Part shown: positions 22,626 to 32,375 of the stretch, piece by piece
How positions within the stretch are numbered: position 1 is the stretch's first letter
Layout of the letters: each line of letters opens with the position of its first letter
Assembly (NCBI GenBank): GCA_002731015.1
Contig: PBZM01000044.1
Location: 1-36,689, forward strand
Direction: 5' to 3'
Source: Gammaproteobacteria bacterium
Lineage (GTDB): Bacteria; Pseudomonadota; Gammaproteobacteria; Pseudomonadales; Litorivicinaceae
DNA: 36,689 bases
Translations under genes and position numbers: made by a program
The notes under the pieces: model-generated
Databases searched by the model: none
What the model was told of the DNA's origin: nothing
The model's input: only the letters and a program-made list of their open reading frames with translations

Positions 22626-23044
22626 CCAAAATCTCGTATTACATTTTAAATGAAGACACAATTGAAGCTAGGACACGCTTTGCGGTGAAGTTTGTGCGAC
22701 AATCCTACCGGAAAGGGCTTGATCTCCACTGCCACGTAGCAACTGAACCTGAAGCGCAAAATTTGGATCAGCTTCTGTGGGATGATCCGGACAGCTTTAT
22801 TCCTCACGAAATCGATCGCGGAAATACACCTAAAGCCCCGGTTGGAATTAGTTGGCAAGATCCTGCTGAGCGGCATGGCGTGCTAGTAAACTTAGGTGGA
22901 GCTCTGCCTCCATGGTTTTCACAATTTGATCATCTCGTGGAAATCGTGGTGCAAAACTCCGATGTGCTCAAGACCACTCGAGCCAACTGGAAAAAGTTAA
23001 AATTTGATGGATATCCGATAACACAACACGATCTGCGTTCATGA
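22622..23044 (+). CDS. holC: DNA polymerase III subunit chi
   Basis: [17 protein letters not shown]; canonical pepA-holC-valS order with 4-bp overlaps. Confidence 0.92.
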   Translation: MTKISYYILNEDTIEARTRFAVKFVRQSYRKGLDLHCHVATEPEAQNLDQLLWDDPDSFIPHEIDRGNTPKAPVGISWQDPAERHGVLVNLGGALPPWFSQFDHLVEIVVQNSDVLKTTRANWKKLKFDGYPITQHDLRS

Positions 23045-25815
23045 CCGATACTCTCGACAAGACATATGATCCCGCGGCTATTGAATCTCGCTGGTATGAA
23101 TTCTGGGAACATAACGGGCACTTTTCGCCCTCAGGGCAAGGTACCGCCTACTCCATTATGATTCCGCCACCCAATGTGACTGGTTCTCTGCATATGGGCC
23201 ATGCATTTCAAGACACCATCATGGATGCCTTAACCCGCTACCACCGGATGCATGGTGATGACACCCTCTGGCAGGTCGGAACCGATCACGCAGGTATTGC
23301 CACACAAATGCTAGTCGAGCGTCAGTTATTAGCGTCTGATATTTCACGCCACGATTTAGGCCGTGAGAAGTTTTTAGAGAAAGTCTGGGAATGGAAACAC
23401 ACTTCGGGCGGCATGATTACTCAACAGCTACGTCGCATGGGAGCTTCAGTAGATTGGTCTCGCGAACGCTTTACCATGGACGATGGCTGCTCTCGCGCCG
23501 TTCGGGAAGTTTTTATTCGACTCTTTGATGAAGGACTAATCTATCGCGGCAAACGCCTTGTGAATTGGGATCCTGTGCTCCATACAGCGATTTCTGATTT
23601 AGAAGTGGTAAGCGAAGAAGAAGAAGGTTCTCTCTGGTATTTAAGATACCCATTGGTCGACGGGTCGGGTCACTTGGTCGTCGCAACCACGCGACCCGAG
23701 ACGATGTTGGGGGATGCCGCTGTCGCTGTGCATCCTCAAGACGCCCGCTACAGAGAATTAATCGGTAAGTGCATAGCCCTGCCACTTTCAGATCGCGAAA
23801 TTCCAATCATTGCAGATGATTATGTGGATCCAGAGTTTGGAACAGGTTGTGTAAAAATCACACCCGCGCACGACTTCAATGATTATTCGATGGGCCGACG
23901 TCACAGCCTCCCGATGATAAATATTTTAACCGAAGACGCTAAACTGAACGAGGCTGTACCTGATGCTTATCGAGCCATGGACCGGTTTGATGCAAGGGCA
24001 AAAATTATTAAAGATTTAGGCGCCTTGGGTCTTCTTGAGAAGGTAGATCCGCACAAACTAAAAGTGCCTCGAGGCGATCGATCCGGTGTTGTTATAGAGC
24101 CTTTGCTGACCGATCAATGGTTTGTTGCCGTTGAGACACTCGTGAAACCTGCGATAGAGGCTGTAGAAAATGGCTCGATCCAATTCGTCCCAAAACAATG
24201 GGAAAATACCTATTTTGCGTGGATGCGTGATCTTAAAGACTGGTGTATCTCCCGCCAACTTTGGTGGGGCCATCGAATTCCAGCTTTTTATGACGGAGCT
24301 GGTAATATCTATGTGGCGGAAGACGAAGAGGCCGCCCGAAAAAAATATAACCTTTCCACCGAAGTAGGACTGACACAAGACGACGACGTTCTGGACACTT
24401 GGTTCTCATCAGCACTTTGGACTTTTTCAACTCTGGGTTGGCCTGAAAATACAGAGGCGCTGGAGCGCTACCACCCGACGAGCGTTTTAGTGACGGGCTT
24501 TGATATTATTTTTTTCTGGGTCGCTCGCATGATCATGATGACCCTGAAATTCACTGGGCAGATACCATTTAAAACAGTGTATGTACACGGACTTGTGCGG
24601 GACGCAGAAGGCCAAAAAATGTCTAAGTCCAAGGGTAATGTCTTGGATCCAATCGATCTGATCGATGGTATTTCTCTTGAGGACCTCGTAGAGAAAAGAA
24701 TTGGCTCTCTCATGCTACCCAAGATGAAGCAGACTATCGAAAAGGCGACCCGGCGTCAGTTCCCAGACGGACTTCAAAGCTACGGCACCGACGCCCTCCG
24801 GTTTACCTTTTGTTCACTGGCATCAACTGGCCGTGACATCAACTTTGATGTGGGGCGGATCGAGGGATACAGGAACTTCTGTAATAAGCTATGGAACGCG
24901 ACCCGATTTGTGATGATGAAGATGGACGGTCACAACCTGAGTGACTTCGACATATCCCACATGACGGTATTTGATCGATGGATCGGCTCGAGCCTACAGG
25001 CAACCGAAAGTAAAGTGGCTAGAGCAATAGAAAGTTATCGATTAGATCTGGCGAGTCAGGCGATCTATGAGTTTGTATGGAACGAGTACTGCGACTGGTA
25101 CTTGGAACTAACTAAACCGATTCTTGCGGAGGGCGGCGCGAACAGTGAGACACAGAATGCGACGCGATACACATTGGCTACGGTATTAGAGACTATCTTA
25201 CGTCTGACGCATCCATTAATGCCGTACATCACAGAGGAACTTTGGCAACAGATCGCACCACTTATTGGTCGCGGCGGCAACACCATATCTAAAGCGCCCT
25301 ACCCGGTCCACGATGCAGGCAAAGTTGACGCATCAGCCGAAGCAGATGTCGACTGGATGAAAGGCGTGATAGTTGCAGTCCGAACCATCCGCGGCGAAAT
25401 GAATTTGTCGCCGGCCACAGCAATTCCAATGATGTTAGCTGGCGGAACCGAAGACGACCGTGATCGCTTAGCTCGTCTCGAGACGTTGATCATACCGCTC
25501 GCGAAACTCTCTGAGGTCCGCTTCCTAGACATCGGTGAATCGATCCCAGCATCATCTACACAACTGATCGGACAATTAGAGGTCCACGTACCCATGGCAG
25601 GACTAATAGATGTTAATTCCGAAGTCAGGCGGCTTGAAAAACTGGTGAAAAAGCTGAGGGGTGATATCCAAGGATTGAGAGGTAAACTAAGCAACCCCGG
25701 CTTCATCGATAAAGCGCCAGAAAGTGTGGTTGAACGTGAACGCGGGCGGTTAGCTGAAGCTGAGAAACAACTGGCCAAAATAAGCGTCAAAGTTATTGAA
25801 CTAAAATCTGGATAA
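23041..25815 (+). CDS. valS: Valyl-tRNA synthetase
   Basis: [15 protein letters not shown] (HIGH), [15 protein letters not shown] (KMSKS), [17 protein letters not shown]. Confidence 0.98.
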   Translation: MTDTLDKTYDPAAIESRWYEFWEHNGHFSPSGQGTAYSIMIPPPNVTGSLHMGHAFQDTIMDALTRYHRMHGDDTLWQVGTDHAGIATQMLVERQLLASDISRHDLGREKFLEKVWEWKHTSGGMITQQLRRMGASVDWSRERFTMDDGCSRAVREVFIRLFDEGLIYRGKRLVNWDPVLHTAISDLEVVSEEEEGSLWYLRYPLVDGSGHLVVATTRPETMLGDAAVAVHPQDARYRELIGKCIALPLSDREIPIIADDYVDPEFGTGCVKITPAHDFNDYSMGRRHSLPMINILTEDAKLNEAVPDAYRAMDRFDARAKIIKDLGALGLLEKVDPHKLKVPRGDRSGVVIEPLLTDQWFVAVETLVKPAIEAVENGSIQFVPKQWENTYFAWMRDLKDWCISRQLWWGHRIPAFYDGAGNIYVAEDEEAARKKYNLSTEVGLTQDDDVLDTWFSSALWTFSTLGWPENTEALERYHPTSVLVTGFDIIFFWVARMIMMTLKFTGQIPFKTVYVHGLVRDAEGQKMSKSKGNVLDPIDLIDGISLEDLVEKRIGSLMLPKMKQTIEKATRRQFPDGLQSYGTDALRFTFCSLASTGRDINFDVGRIEGYRNFCNKLWNATRFVMMKMDGHNLSDFDISHMTVFDRWIGSSLQATESKVARAIESYRLDLASQAIYEFVWNEYCDWYLELTKPILAEGGANSETQNATRYTLATVLETILRLTHPLMPYITEELWQQIAPLIGRGGNTISKAPYPVHDAGKVDASAEADVDWMKGVIVAVRTIRGEMNLSPATAIPMMLAGGTEDDRDRLARLETLIIPLAKLSEVRFLDIGESIPASSTQLIGQLEVHVPMAGLIDVNSEVRRLEKLVKKLRGDIQGLRGKLSNPGFIDKAPESVVERERGRLAEAEKQLAKISVKVIELKSG

Positions 25816-25885
25816 AAGTGGACAGAAACGGAAATCAAAAAAACCATCTTGATGAAAAAAAATTATCGATAAATTGAACTGATAT

Positions 25886-25894
25886 TTATCCACA
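25886..25894 (+). promoter_or_regulatory. DnaA box 1 (TTATCCACA, perfect consensus)
   Basis: Exact 9-mer TTATCCACA in valS-nrdA intergenic region. Confidence 0.75.
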
Positions 25895-25908
25895 GTCTAA
25901 GCAAACGC

Positions 25909-25940
25909 AAAGCCAGAAAAACTCTGGCTTTTATTTTTTT
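25909..25940 (+). terminator. Intrinsic terminator after valS
   Basis: AAAGCCAGA-AAAAC-TCTGGCTTTTATTTTTTT. Confidence 0.9.
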
Positions 25941-25960
25941 AAAATCCAGTTCTCCCCAAT

Positions 25961-25969
25961 TTATCCACA
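25961..25969 (+). promoter_or_regulatory. DnaA box 2 (TTATCCACA, perfect consensus)
   Basis: Exact 9-mer, same orientation as box 1, 75 bp downstream, just upstream of the putative nrdA -35. Confidence 0.8.
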
Positions 25970-25980
25970 AAAATTTTGCA

Positions 25981-26008
25981 TTGACTTACAAACAAACCAC
26001 AGTATCTT
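25981..26008 (+). promoter_or_regulatory. Putative sigma-70 promoter for nrdAB (TTGACT-N16-TATCTT)
   Basis: -35 TTGACT 25981-25986; -10 TATCTT 26003-26008. Confidence 0.5.
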
Positions 26009-26012
26009 GTGT
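25997..26012 (+). promoter_or_regulatory. NrdR box 1 (CCACAGTATCTTGTGT)
   Basis: 13/16 match to ACACAATATATTGTGT-like NrdR consensus; overlaps putative -10. Confidence 0.65.
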
Positions 26013-26028
26013 TCTTAACTTCAACGCG

Positions 26029-26044
26029 CCCCAAGATATTGGGG
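26029..26044 (+). promoter_or_regulatory. NrdR box 2 (CCCCAAGATATTGGGG)
   Basis: Palindrome with perfect 6-bp arms, 11/16 to NrdR consensus, starts exactly 32 bp after box 1. Confidence 0.6.
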
Positions 26045-26085
26045 TTATAGATAAAAATAGTAACCTCAGGCTTGGTGGAGGCCGT

Positions 26086-28962
26086 ATGTACCAATCTAGC
26101 CGCGTCAGCGGTGAGCAACAAGAAGAACAAACGGTCGCTCCGAAATCTGCGCCCGTTTCGCCGGACGCCACTCCAACACCTGGTGACATCCGGGTGATGA
26201 AAAGGAACGGTGCTGTCGTCGGTTTCGATGTTACAAAAATAATAGTCGCGATGAGCAAGGCATTTTTAGCTGTAGAAGGTAATACCGCGGCCGCAAGCAA
26301 CAGGATCCACGAGACGGTAGAGCGGTTGACAGCCCAAGTGGTTGACACGTTTCACCGTCGGATGCCCTCGGGCGGCATAGTCCACATAGAAGACATTCAA
26401 GACCAAGTTGAATTGTGCTTGATGCGCAATGGCGAACATCGCGTAGCGCGGGACTATGTTTTATACCGAGAAGAAAGAAAGCGTTTGCGATCAGAAAGGA
26501 TCGAGTCAACACGCGAGGATCACCCAGAAATCAAAATCGTTGAAAGTGACGGATCCAAAAAGCCACTAGACGTCGGCCGGTTAAAGACAGTAATCGCTGA
26601 GGCTTGTGACGGTTTGGCTGACGTTAATGGAGAACTAGTTCTTCAAGAGACTTTGAAAAATCTTTATGACGGCGTGACACAACAAGATGTCAATGCGGCT
26701 CTGATTATGAGCGCGCGAACCATGGTAGAAAAAGAACCGAATTATACCTACGTTACTGCACGATTACTGCTAGACGATATCCGAGCGAAGGCACTTACAC
26801 GCCTAGGGGTTGCCGAAAAAGCCACTCAGTTTGAGATGGAAACATACTATCCACAAGCCTTGAGAGAGTTTCTTCAGTTGGCTGTTGATAGTGAGCTGGT
26901 CTCTGGTGAATTGTTGGAATACGACCTCGATCATATGGCAAAAGCGCTGATAGCTGAAAGAGACAACCAATTTACATATTTGGGACTTCAAACGCTGTAC
27001 GACCGTTACTTTATTCATAAGGAAGAAGTCAGAATTGAGTTGCCGCAAGTGTTCTTCATGCGTATAGCGATGGGGCTAGCACTTCGCGAGGATAATCGTG
27101 AAGAGCGGGCGGTTGAGTTTTACCAGCTCCTGTCAAGCTTCGACTATATGGCGTCAACACCAACACTTTTTAATTCCGGGACATTGAGAAGTCAGCTATC
27201 GAGCTGCTATCTCACCACCGTGCCAGATAACCTCGACGGCATTTACGGTGCGATTCGTGACAACGCTATGCTTTCAAAGTGGGCCGGCGGCCTAGGTAAC
27301 GATTGGACACCGGTGCGTGCACTTGGCTCATACATCAAAGGCACCAACGGAAAAAGCCAGGGTGTTGTGCCGTTTTTGAAAGTGGTTAATGACACCGCAG
27401 TGGCTGTTAATCAGGGCGGTAAGCGTAAAGGTGCAGTCTGCGGGTATCTTGAAACCTGGCACTTGGATATCGAAGAATTTTTAGAATTACGAAAAAATAC
27501 TGGCGACGACCGTCGTCGGACTCACGATATGAATACAGCGAACTGGGTTCCTGATCTTTTTATGAAGCGGGTATTCGAGGATGCAGAATGGACACTCTTC
27601 TCTCCATCGAGTTGTGCAGATCTCCATGATCTCTTCGGCGTGGCGTTCGAGGAACGGTATAAAGAATACGAGGCCATGACCCATACCGGTGAAATAACCC
27701 ACTTCAAACGCGTCCAAGCGAAAGATTTATGGCGCAAGATGCTTTCGATGCTGTTCGAAACTGGCCACCCTTGGATAACCTTTAAAGATGCATGTAATTT
27801 GAGAAGCCCTCAGCAACATACTGGTGTGGTGCACTCATCAAATCTTTGTACAGAAATAACACTGAATACATCGGCTGATGAAATAGCGGTCTGTAACTTG
27901 GGGTCCATTAATCTCAAGCAGCATGTCACCAGACAAGGCGGGCTTGATCGTAAAAAGCTCGAGAAAACCGTCAAAATAGCACTACGGATGCTCGATAACG
28001 TTATCGATATTAATTATTACGCTGTTCCTCAAGCAGAAAACTCAAACATGAAGCACCGGCCTGTTGGGCTCGGTATTATGGGCTTCCAGGACGCACTGTA
28101 TGAACTCGGGATTCCCTACGGATCGGAAGAGGCAGTGCAATTTGCTGACGAATCAATGGAGGTAATTTCGTACTATGCTATTGAAGCGTCTGCAGAGCTG
28201 GCAAGAGAGCGCGGTGCCTACTCAAGTTTTGACGGAAGCCTCTGGTCTCAGGGAGTACTACCAATTGATTCGATCGAAAAATTAAGGGAAGAACGTGGAG
28301 CCAATTATCTTAACGTGGACACCACCACCCAGCTCGACTGGACGGAGCTACGAGAAAAAGCCAAAGACGGAATGCGGAACTCAAACGTTATGGCCATCGC
28401 ACCGACAGCCACGATCGCAAACATCACGGGCGTGTCGCAATCGATTGAACCGACCTACCAAAATCTCTACGTAAAATCGAATCTTTCCGGCGAGTTTACG
28501 GTTGTTAACCCATATTTAGTTCGCGATCTCAAGGAACGCGGATTGTGGGACAACGTGATGGTCAATGATCTAAAATATTATGACGGATCAGTGCAACAAG
28601 TCGCACGTATTCCTGATGATCTAAAAGCTTTGTACGCTACGTCATTTGAGCTGGAAACACGTTGGATAGTCGAAGCCGCTGCACGTCGCCAAAAGTGGAT
28701 CGATCAGGCGCAAAGCTTAAACATTTATATAGCCAATGCCAACGGTAAGAAACTCGATGTGACATACCGTATGGCATGGTTCAGTGGATTGAAGACGACT
28801 TACTATCTACGCGCACTGGGCGCGACACAGGCCGAGAAATCGACCATCAACAAATCGGACCTGAATGCGGTCGTCGCAAAGCAGGCTCCACTAGGTACTG
28901 GACCCGCATCTGTTCCCGAGGCTTGTAGCCTTGATGACCCAGATTGCGAGGCCTGTCAGTAA
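26086..28962 (+). CDS. nrdA: Class Ia ribonucleotide reductase alpha subunit, with two ATP-cone-like N-terminal regions
   Basis: Start at ATG 26086 (MYQSSRVSGEQQEEQ) with GGTGGAGG SD; FNSGTLRSQLSSCYL, NLCTEI, ALMP-like APTATIANITGVSQSIEP, C-terminal CSLDDPDCEACQ. Confidence 0.95.
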   Translation: MYQSSRVSGEQQEEQTVAPKSAPVSPDATPTPGDIRVMKRNGAVVGFDVTKIIVAMSKAFLAVEGNTAAASNRIHETVERLTAQVVDTFHRRMPSGGIVHIEDIQDQVELCLMRNGEHRVARDYVLYREERKRLRSERIESTREDHPEIKIVESDGSKKPLDVGRLKTVIAEACDGLADVNGELVLQETLKNLYDGVTQQDVNAALIMSARTMVEKEPNYTYVTARLLLDDIRAKALTRLGVAEKATQFEMETYYPQALREFLQLAVDSELVSGELLEYDLDHMAKALIAERDNQFTYLGLQTLYDRYFIHKEEVRIELPQVFFMRIAMGLALREDNREERAVEFYQLLSSFDYMASTPTLFNSGTLRSQLSSCYLTTVPDNLDGIYGAIRDNAMLSKWAGGLGNDWTPVRALGSYIKGTNGKSQGVVPFLKVVNDTAVAVNQGGKRKGAVCGYLETWHLDIEEFLELRKNTGDDRRRTHDMNTANWVPDLFMKRVFEDAEWTLFSPSSCADLHDLFGVAFEERYKEYEAMTHTGEITHFKRVQAKDLWRKMLSMLFETGHPWITFKDACNLRSPQQHTGVVHSSNLCTEITLNTSADEIAVCNLGSINLKQHVTRQGGLDRKKLEKTVKIALRMLDNVIDINYYAVPQAENSNMKHRPVGLGIMGFQDALYELGIPYGSEEAVQFADESMEVISYYAIEASAELARERGAYSSFDGSLWSQGVLPIDSIEKLREERGANYLNVDTTTQLDWTELREKAKDGMRNSNVMAIAPTATIANITGVSQSIEPTYQNLYVKSNLSGEFTVVNPYLVRDLKERGLWDNVMVNDLKYYDGSVQQVARIPDDLKALYATSFELETRWIVEAAARRQKWIDQAQSLNIYIANANGKKLDVTYRMAWFSGLKTTYYLRALGATQAEKSTINKSDLNAVVAKQAPLGTGPASVPEACSLDDPDCEACQ

Positions 28963-28991
28963 TCGAAATGATTTAAGAGGGAAAAACAACG

Positions 28992-30236
28992 ATGCTTAAT
29001 TGGGAAGCTTTTAATGAACCAGATGAAAAAATTACCGCTACATCAAAGCAGGTAAAACAAGAAGTACCAAAACAATTAGCGACTGAAGCGGAACTAACGG
29101 CCGAAACCGCTGATCAAATGCGCTACGAGCCAACCGGATCGGCTGCTTATGAAGCCGCCCAAAAAGCACTAGAGCAGCTGGACGTGGCACCGGGTCTTGA
29201 AGAGCTCGAAATGGGGGCAGAGCGTGTTCAAGTAGATCAGAAACGGATGATCAACTGTCGTGCCGATCTGAATCAGCTCGTGCCATTTAAGTATGAGTGG
29301 GCTTGGACCAAGTATCTGGATGGTTGCGCGAATCATTGGATGCCGCAAGAAATCAATATGACTCAAGATATTGCTTTATGGCGGTCAAGCGATGGTCTGT
29401 CGGCGGACGAGCGCATGATAGTTAAGCGAAATCTAGGATTCTTCTCGACCGCTGACTCACTGGTTGCCAACAATCTTGTACTCTCGATTTATCGGTTGGT
29501 GACAAACCCTGAGTGCCGCCAGTATCTACTGCGTCAAGCCTTTGAAGAGGCAATCCATACGCATGCGTACCAGTACTGTATTGAGTCACTCGGAATGGAT
29601 GAAGGTGAGATCTTCAACATGTATCGCGAAATCCCATCTGTCGCTAAAAAAGCCGCTTGGGCATTGAAGTACACCCAAGCAATCGGTAACCCACAGTTCC
29701 AGACAGGCACCACGGAAAATGATCAGGAGTTACTGCAAAATCTGATCGCCTTCTACTGCGTCCTTGAGGGTCTTTTTTTCTATTGTGGCTTCTCACAGAT
29801 TTTGTCGATGGGTCGCCGAAATAAAATGACTGGTGTCGCGGAGCAGTTCCAGTACATATTGCGTGATGAGTCTATGCATGTGAACTTTGGTGTAGACGTT
29901 ATCAACCAAGTAAAAAACGAGAATCCACACCTTTGGACGGAGCAGTTCCAAGCAAAAATGACGCAGATGATCTTGGAAGGTTTAGCACTTGAGATTGAGT
30001 ACGCACGTGACACGATGCCACGAGGTGTTCTTGGCATGAACGCGCAGATGATGGAAGAGTATCTGAAATTCATCACTAACCGTCGACTCACTCAAATCGG
30101 ATTGTCAGAACAGTTCCCTGGCGTGGACAATCCTTTCCCATGGATGAGCGAAATCATGGATCTGCGTAAAGAGAAAAACTTCTTTGAAACGCGAGTAACC
30201 GAATACCAAGTGGGCGGCGCGTTGTCCTGGGACTAG
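28992..30236 (+). CDS. nrdB: Class Ia ribonucleotide reductase beta subunit
   Basis: [33 protein letters not shown]; adjacent to nrdA. Confidence 0.95.
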   Translation: MLNWEAFNEPDEKITATSKQVKQEVPKQLATEAELTAETADQMRYEPTGSAAYEAAQKALEQLDVAPGLEELEMGAERVQVDQKRMINCRADLNQLVPFKYEWAWTKYLDGCANHWMPQEINMTQDIALWRSSDGLSADERMIVKRNLGFFSTADSLVANNLVLSIYRLVTNPECRQYLLRQAFEEAIHTHAYQYCIESLGMDEGEIFNMYREIPSVAKKAAWALKYTQAIGNPQFQTGTTENDQELLQNLIAFYCVLEGLFFYCGFSQILSMGRRNKMTGVAEQFQYILRDESMHVNFGVDVINQVKNENPHLWTEQFQAKMTQMILEGLALEIEYARDTMPRGVLGMNAQMMEEYLKFITNRRLTQIGLSEQFPGVDNPFPWMSEIMDLRKEKNFFETRVTEYQVGGALSWD

Positions 30237-30257
30237 ACCTCAGCCGAGGCCAGTTTT

Positions 30258-30284
30258 AGCCCAGACTTCGGTCTGGGCTTTTTT
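30258..30284 (+). terminator. Intrinsic terminator after nrdB (UUCG tetraloop)
   Basis: AGCCCAGAC-TTCG-GTCTGGGCTTTTTT. Confidence 0.93.
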
Positions 30285-30360
30285 ATGTCAGTAAGGTTTA
30301 CACTTTTATATTAATCAGAGCCCGCATCCTACTTGATTACATTCGAGTAGCACGCGTCAA

Positions 30361-31314
30361 TTAGCGATGTTTTTCAGATCGACCAAAGATGCTATTTACT
30401 TCTTGCCGTGTTGGTGGCTGACATCCAACTCTTGTGCAGTTTATACCAGCGGACTGCGCAGAAAATGTCAGAATCTCTGACAACTGGTTCGCGTCCAGTT
30501 GCGCCATTTGGTCCCCGATCAAGTTCAATCTCTCAATTTCTGATAACAACGCCCCATGCAGTGAATCGCCTGCCCCGACGGTATCAGCTATGACTCCCGG
30601 TAACACTGAGGGAACGCGCACGGACACGCCACGGCGGGTTAAACCAACCAGACCATCAGCTCCCATTGTGTAAACACAAAGTTGGGGTGTGTATGCTTCA
30701 GTAAACTTTTCCAGAGCATTATCAGTCCATTCGGGGTAAAGATAATTAAGATCCTCGTCACTGAGTTTGACTATATCAGCTTCAATAAAGAACCGGATCA
30801 TTCCCTTTAAATATTCCTCTCGGTTCTTTGTAATCGACGGACGACAGTTCGGATCGATCGAAATCAGCGCTCCTCGTTGTTTGGCTGCCTGCAAAACTTC
30901 AAACCATGCATCCTGATCTTCTCTCGGAATTAGTGCACAAGATCCAACATGAAAGACCAACATCTGTTGAGGAAATGATTTAACAATGTCCACAACCGGC
31001 ACCTCTCGATCAGCTGTTTCTTTTCGATAGAAGGCGTAGTTAGGATTGCCGGCCTCATCAAAAGAGACGATCGCAAGAGATGAACAGGCTTCTGAACGAG
31101 AATTCGGCCTCAGCCTCACGTTACATTCAGAGAGACGGTCAACCAATAAATCCCCAAAAGAATCTGTGCTTATATTAGAAACATAGAGCACTGGAGAACC
31201 CATCAATCCCACCGCAAGCGCACAATTAACCGTTGAACCACCGGGGAAAGCCTCAAACAATCTTCGCTCACGATCAATCAAATCTACAATAGCATCACCG
31301 CCGATCACGATCAT
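30361..31314 (-). CDS. PfkB-family carbohydrate kinase (fructokinase-like)
   Basis: FPGGSTVNCALAVGLMGSPVLYVSNISTDSFGD; DTVGAGDSLHGALLSEI PfkB signature. Confidence 0.88.
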   Translation of the reverse strand: MIVIGGDAIVDLIDRERRLFEAFPGGSTVNCALAVGLMGSPVLYVSNISTDSFGDLLVDRLSECNVRLRPNSRSEACSSLAIVSFDEAGNPNYAFYRKETADREVPVVDIVKSFPQQMLVFHVGSCALIPREDQDAWFEVLQAAKQRGALISIDPNCRPSITKNREEYLKGMIRFFIEADIVKLSDEDLNYLYPEWTDNALEKFTEAYTPQLCVYTMGADGLVGLTRRGVSVRVPSVLPGVIADTVGAGDSLHGALLSEIERLNLIGDQMAQLDANQLSEILTFSAQSAGINCTRVGCQPPTRQEVNSIFGRSEKHR

Positions 31315-31414
31315 ATCGCTGCTTCCCTAACACGTGTAAATTTAAAAAATAAGCCACTTTCCATCACCGTACTGAATTGACCTAAAAATGCCACAGTAAC
31401 GAACGAGACTTGCT

Positions 31415-31558
31415 AAAAATAAAAACAAAGAAGGTGACTGCGTGGCGCAGCGACAGATAAAAGTTTTCGGGCGTAAAATTCGACATCCATGTCGACGCCC
31501 GAATCCTTCCTTTTGTTCCCAATCCTTTGGGATACCGGAAACCGGCATCGTGTCCTAT
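31415..31558 (-). ncRNA. Candidate CsrA/RsmA-sequestering small RNA (CsrB/RsmY/Z-like)
   Basis: Minus-strand TATAAT at 31570..31565; then AUAGGACACG; hairpin CCCA-AAGGAU-UGGG (31518-31531); AAAAGGAAGGAUU; hairpin UCGAC-AUGGAU-GUCGA (31480-31495) within outer stem TTCGGGCGT/ACGCCCGAA; terminal hairpin GUCGCUGCG-CCA-CGCAGUCAC followed by CUUCUUUGUUUUUAUUUUU. Confidence 0.6.
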
Positions 31559-31860
31559 TTTTTCATTATAACACGATATTTTTCTGGACAAAAAGGCTTT
31601 TAGGCGGAAAATTCCTTGGGAATTGATTAAAAAAAACTATTGAAAAATAATTTATAATAAAGGTCTTAATCTCAATAATTAGCAGTTGGTGCTCTCTGGC
31701 GTCACCACTAGTAAACAATGGACGGGGAGAGAATACAGAAAAACCCAGACCAACGTTTTTACTGCCACTTTAATAAACCAAAGCCAAAAAGCGATTGTAC
31801 TAGCTAGCTGAATTCCCTCTAAAACCGCTGTGATTTTTCGTTGACAAAGGAGCCTCCAAC

Positions 31861-32244
31861 ATGCACTTAAATAAAATTACGATCCTGGTCCACGACATCG
31901 ACGCGGCGGTCCAATTTTTTCGTGACGCCCTTGGTTTAAAATTAATCGAAGATAGCCTCATATCCGAATCCAAGCGGATTGTATGTCTCGCCACATCCGA
32001 CTCAAGGACGGCGTTCAACATTACCAAGCCCAAACACGGAGATGAATTCTTGGTAGGCCGTCAAGCGGGGGATCGAGTTTTCGTGTTCATGGATACTTCA
32101 GACCTAAACCGTGATATGCAAAGATTTCAACATAACCGAGTAGCGATATTCGATGGGCCGAGAACAGAAGACTTCGGCAGATGCGTGATAATAAAAGACT
32201 TGGTAGGAAACAAGTGGGAACTCGTTGAACGTCGATTATCTTGA
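31861..32244 (+). CDS. VOC-superfamily (glyoxalase/bleomycin resistance-like) protein
   Basis: LNKITILVHDIDAAVQFFRDALGLKLIEDS...VIIKDLVGNKWELVER; SD AAAGGAG. Confidence 0.85.
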   Translation: MHLNKITILVHDIDAAVQFFRDALGLKLIEDSLISESKRIVCLATSDSRTAFNITKPKHGDEFLVGRQAGDRVFVFMDTSDLNRDMQRFQHNRVAIFDGPRTEDFGRCVIIKDLVGNKWELVERRLS

Positions 32245-32375
32245 AGTTTATCTAAATTACCGCTGCTGACTATTATTTTCCCTAGGCAAAGTTATCAATA
32301 TGTTTGAGTGATAGTAACCGCTCATCCATACTAGGCAGGCTTGGAAAAAACCTTTTGTGCTCGGACTGTTCGTCT

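Noticed and set aside
25299-25847. 182-aa minus-strand ORF
   Set aside because: Entirely antisense to the valS C-terminal coding region; Ser-rich composition typical of antisense frames.
25886-25969. Possible replication origin because of DnaA boxes
   Set aside because: Only two boxes, no dnaA/dnaN/gyrB or mnmG neighbourhood, and position directly upstream of nrdA favours transcriptional control.
31342-31591. Two overlapping minus-strand ORFs (68 and 69 aa)
   Set aside because: They traverse the GGA-hairpin RNA element in different frames; no family resemblance, so the structured RNA explains the region better.
31681-31860. Glycine-riboswitch-like GGAGAGA motif upstream of the VOC gene
   Set aside because: The rest of the aptamer core is not present; only the short GGGGAGAGA string matches.
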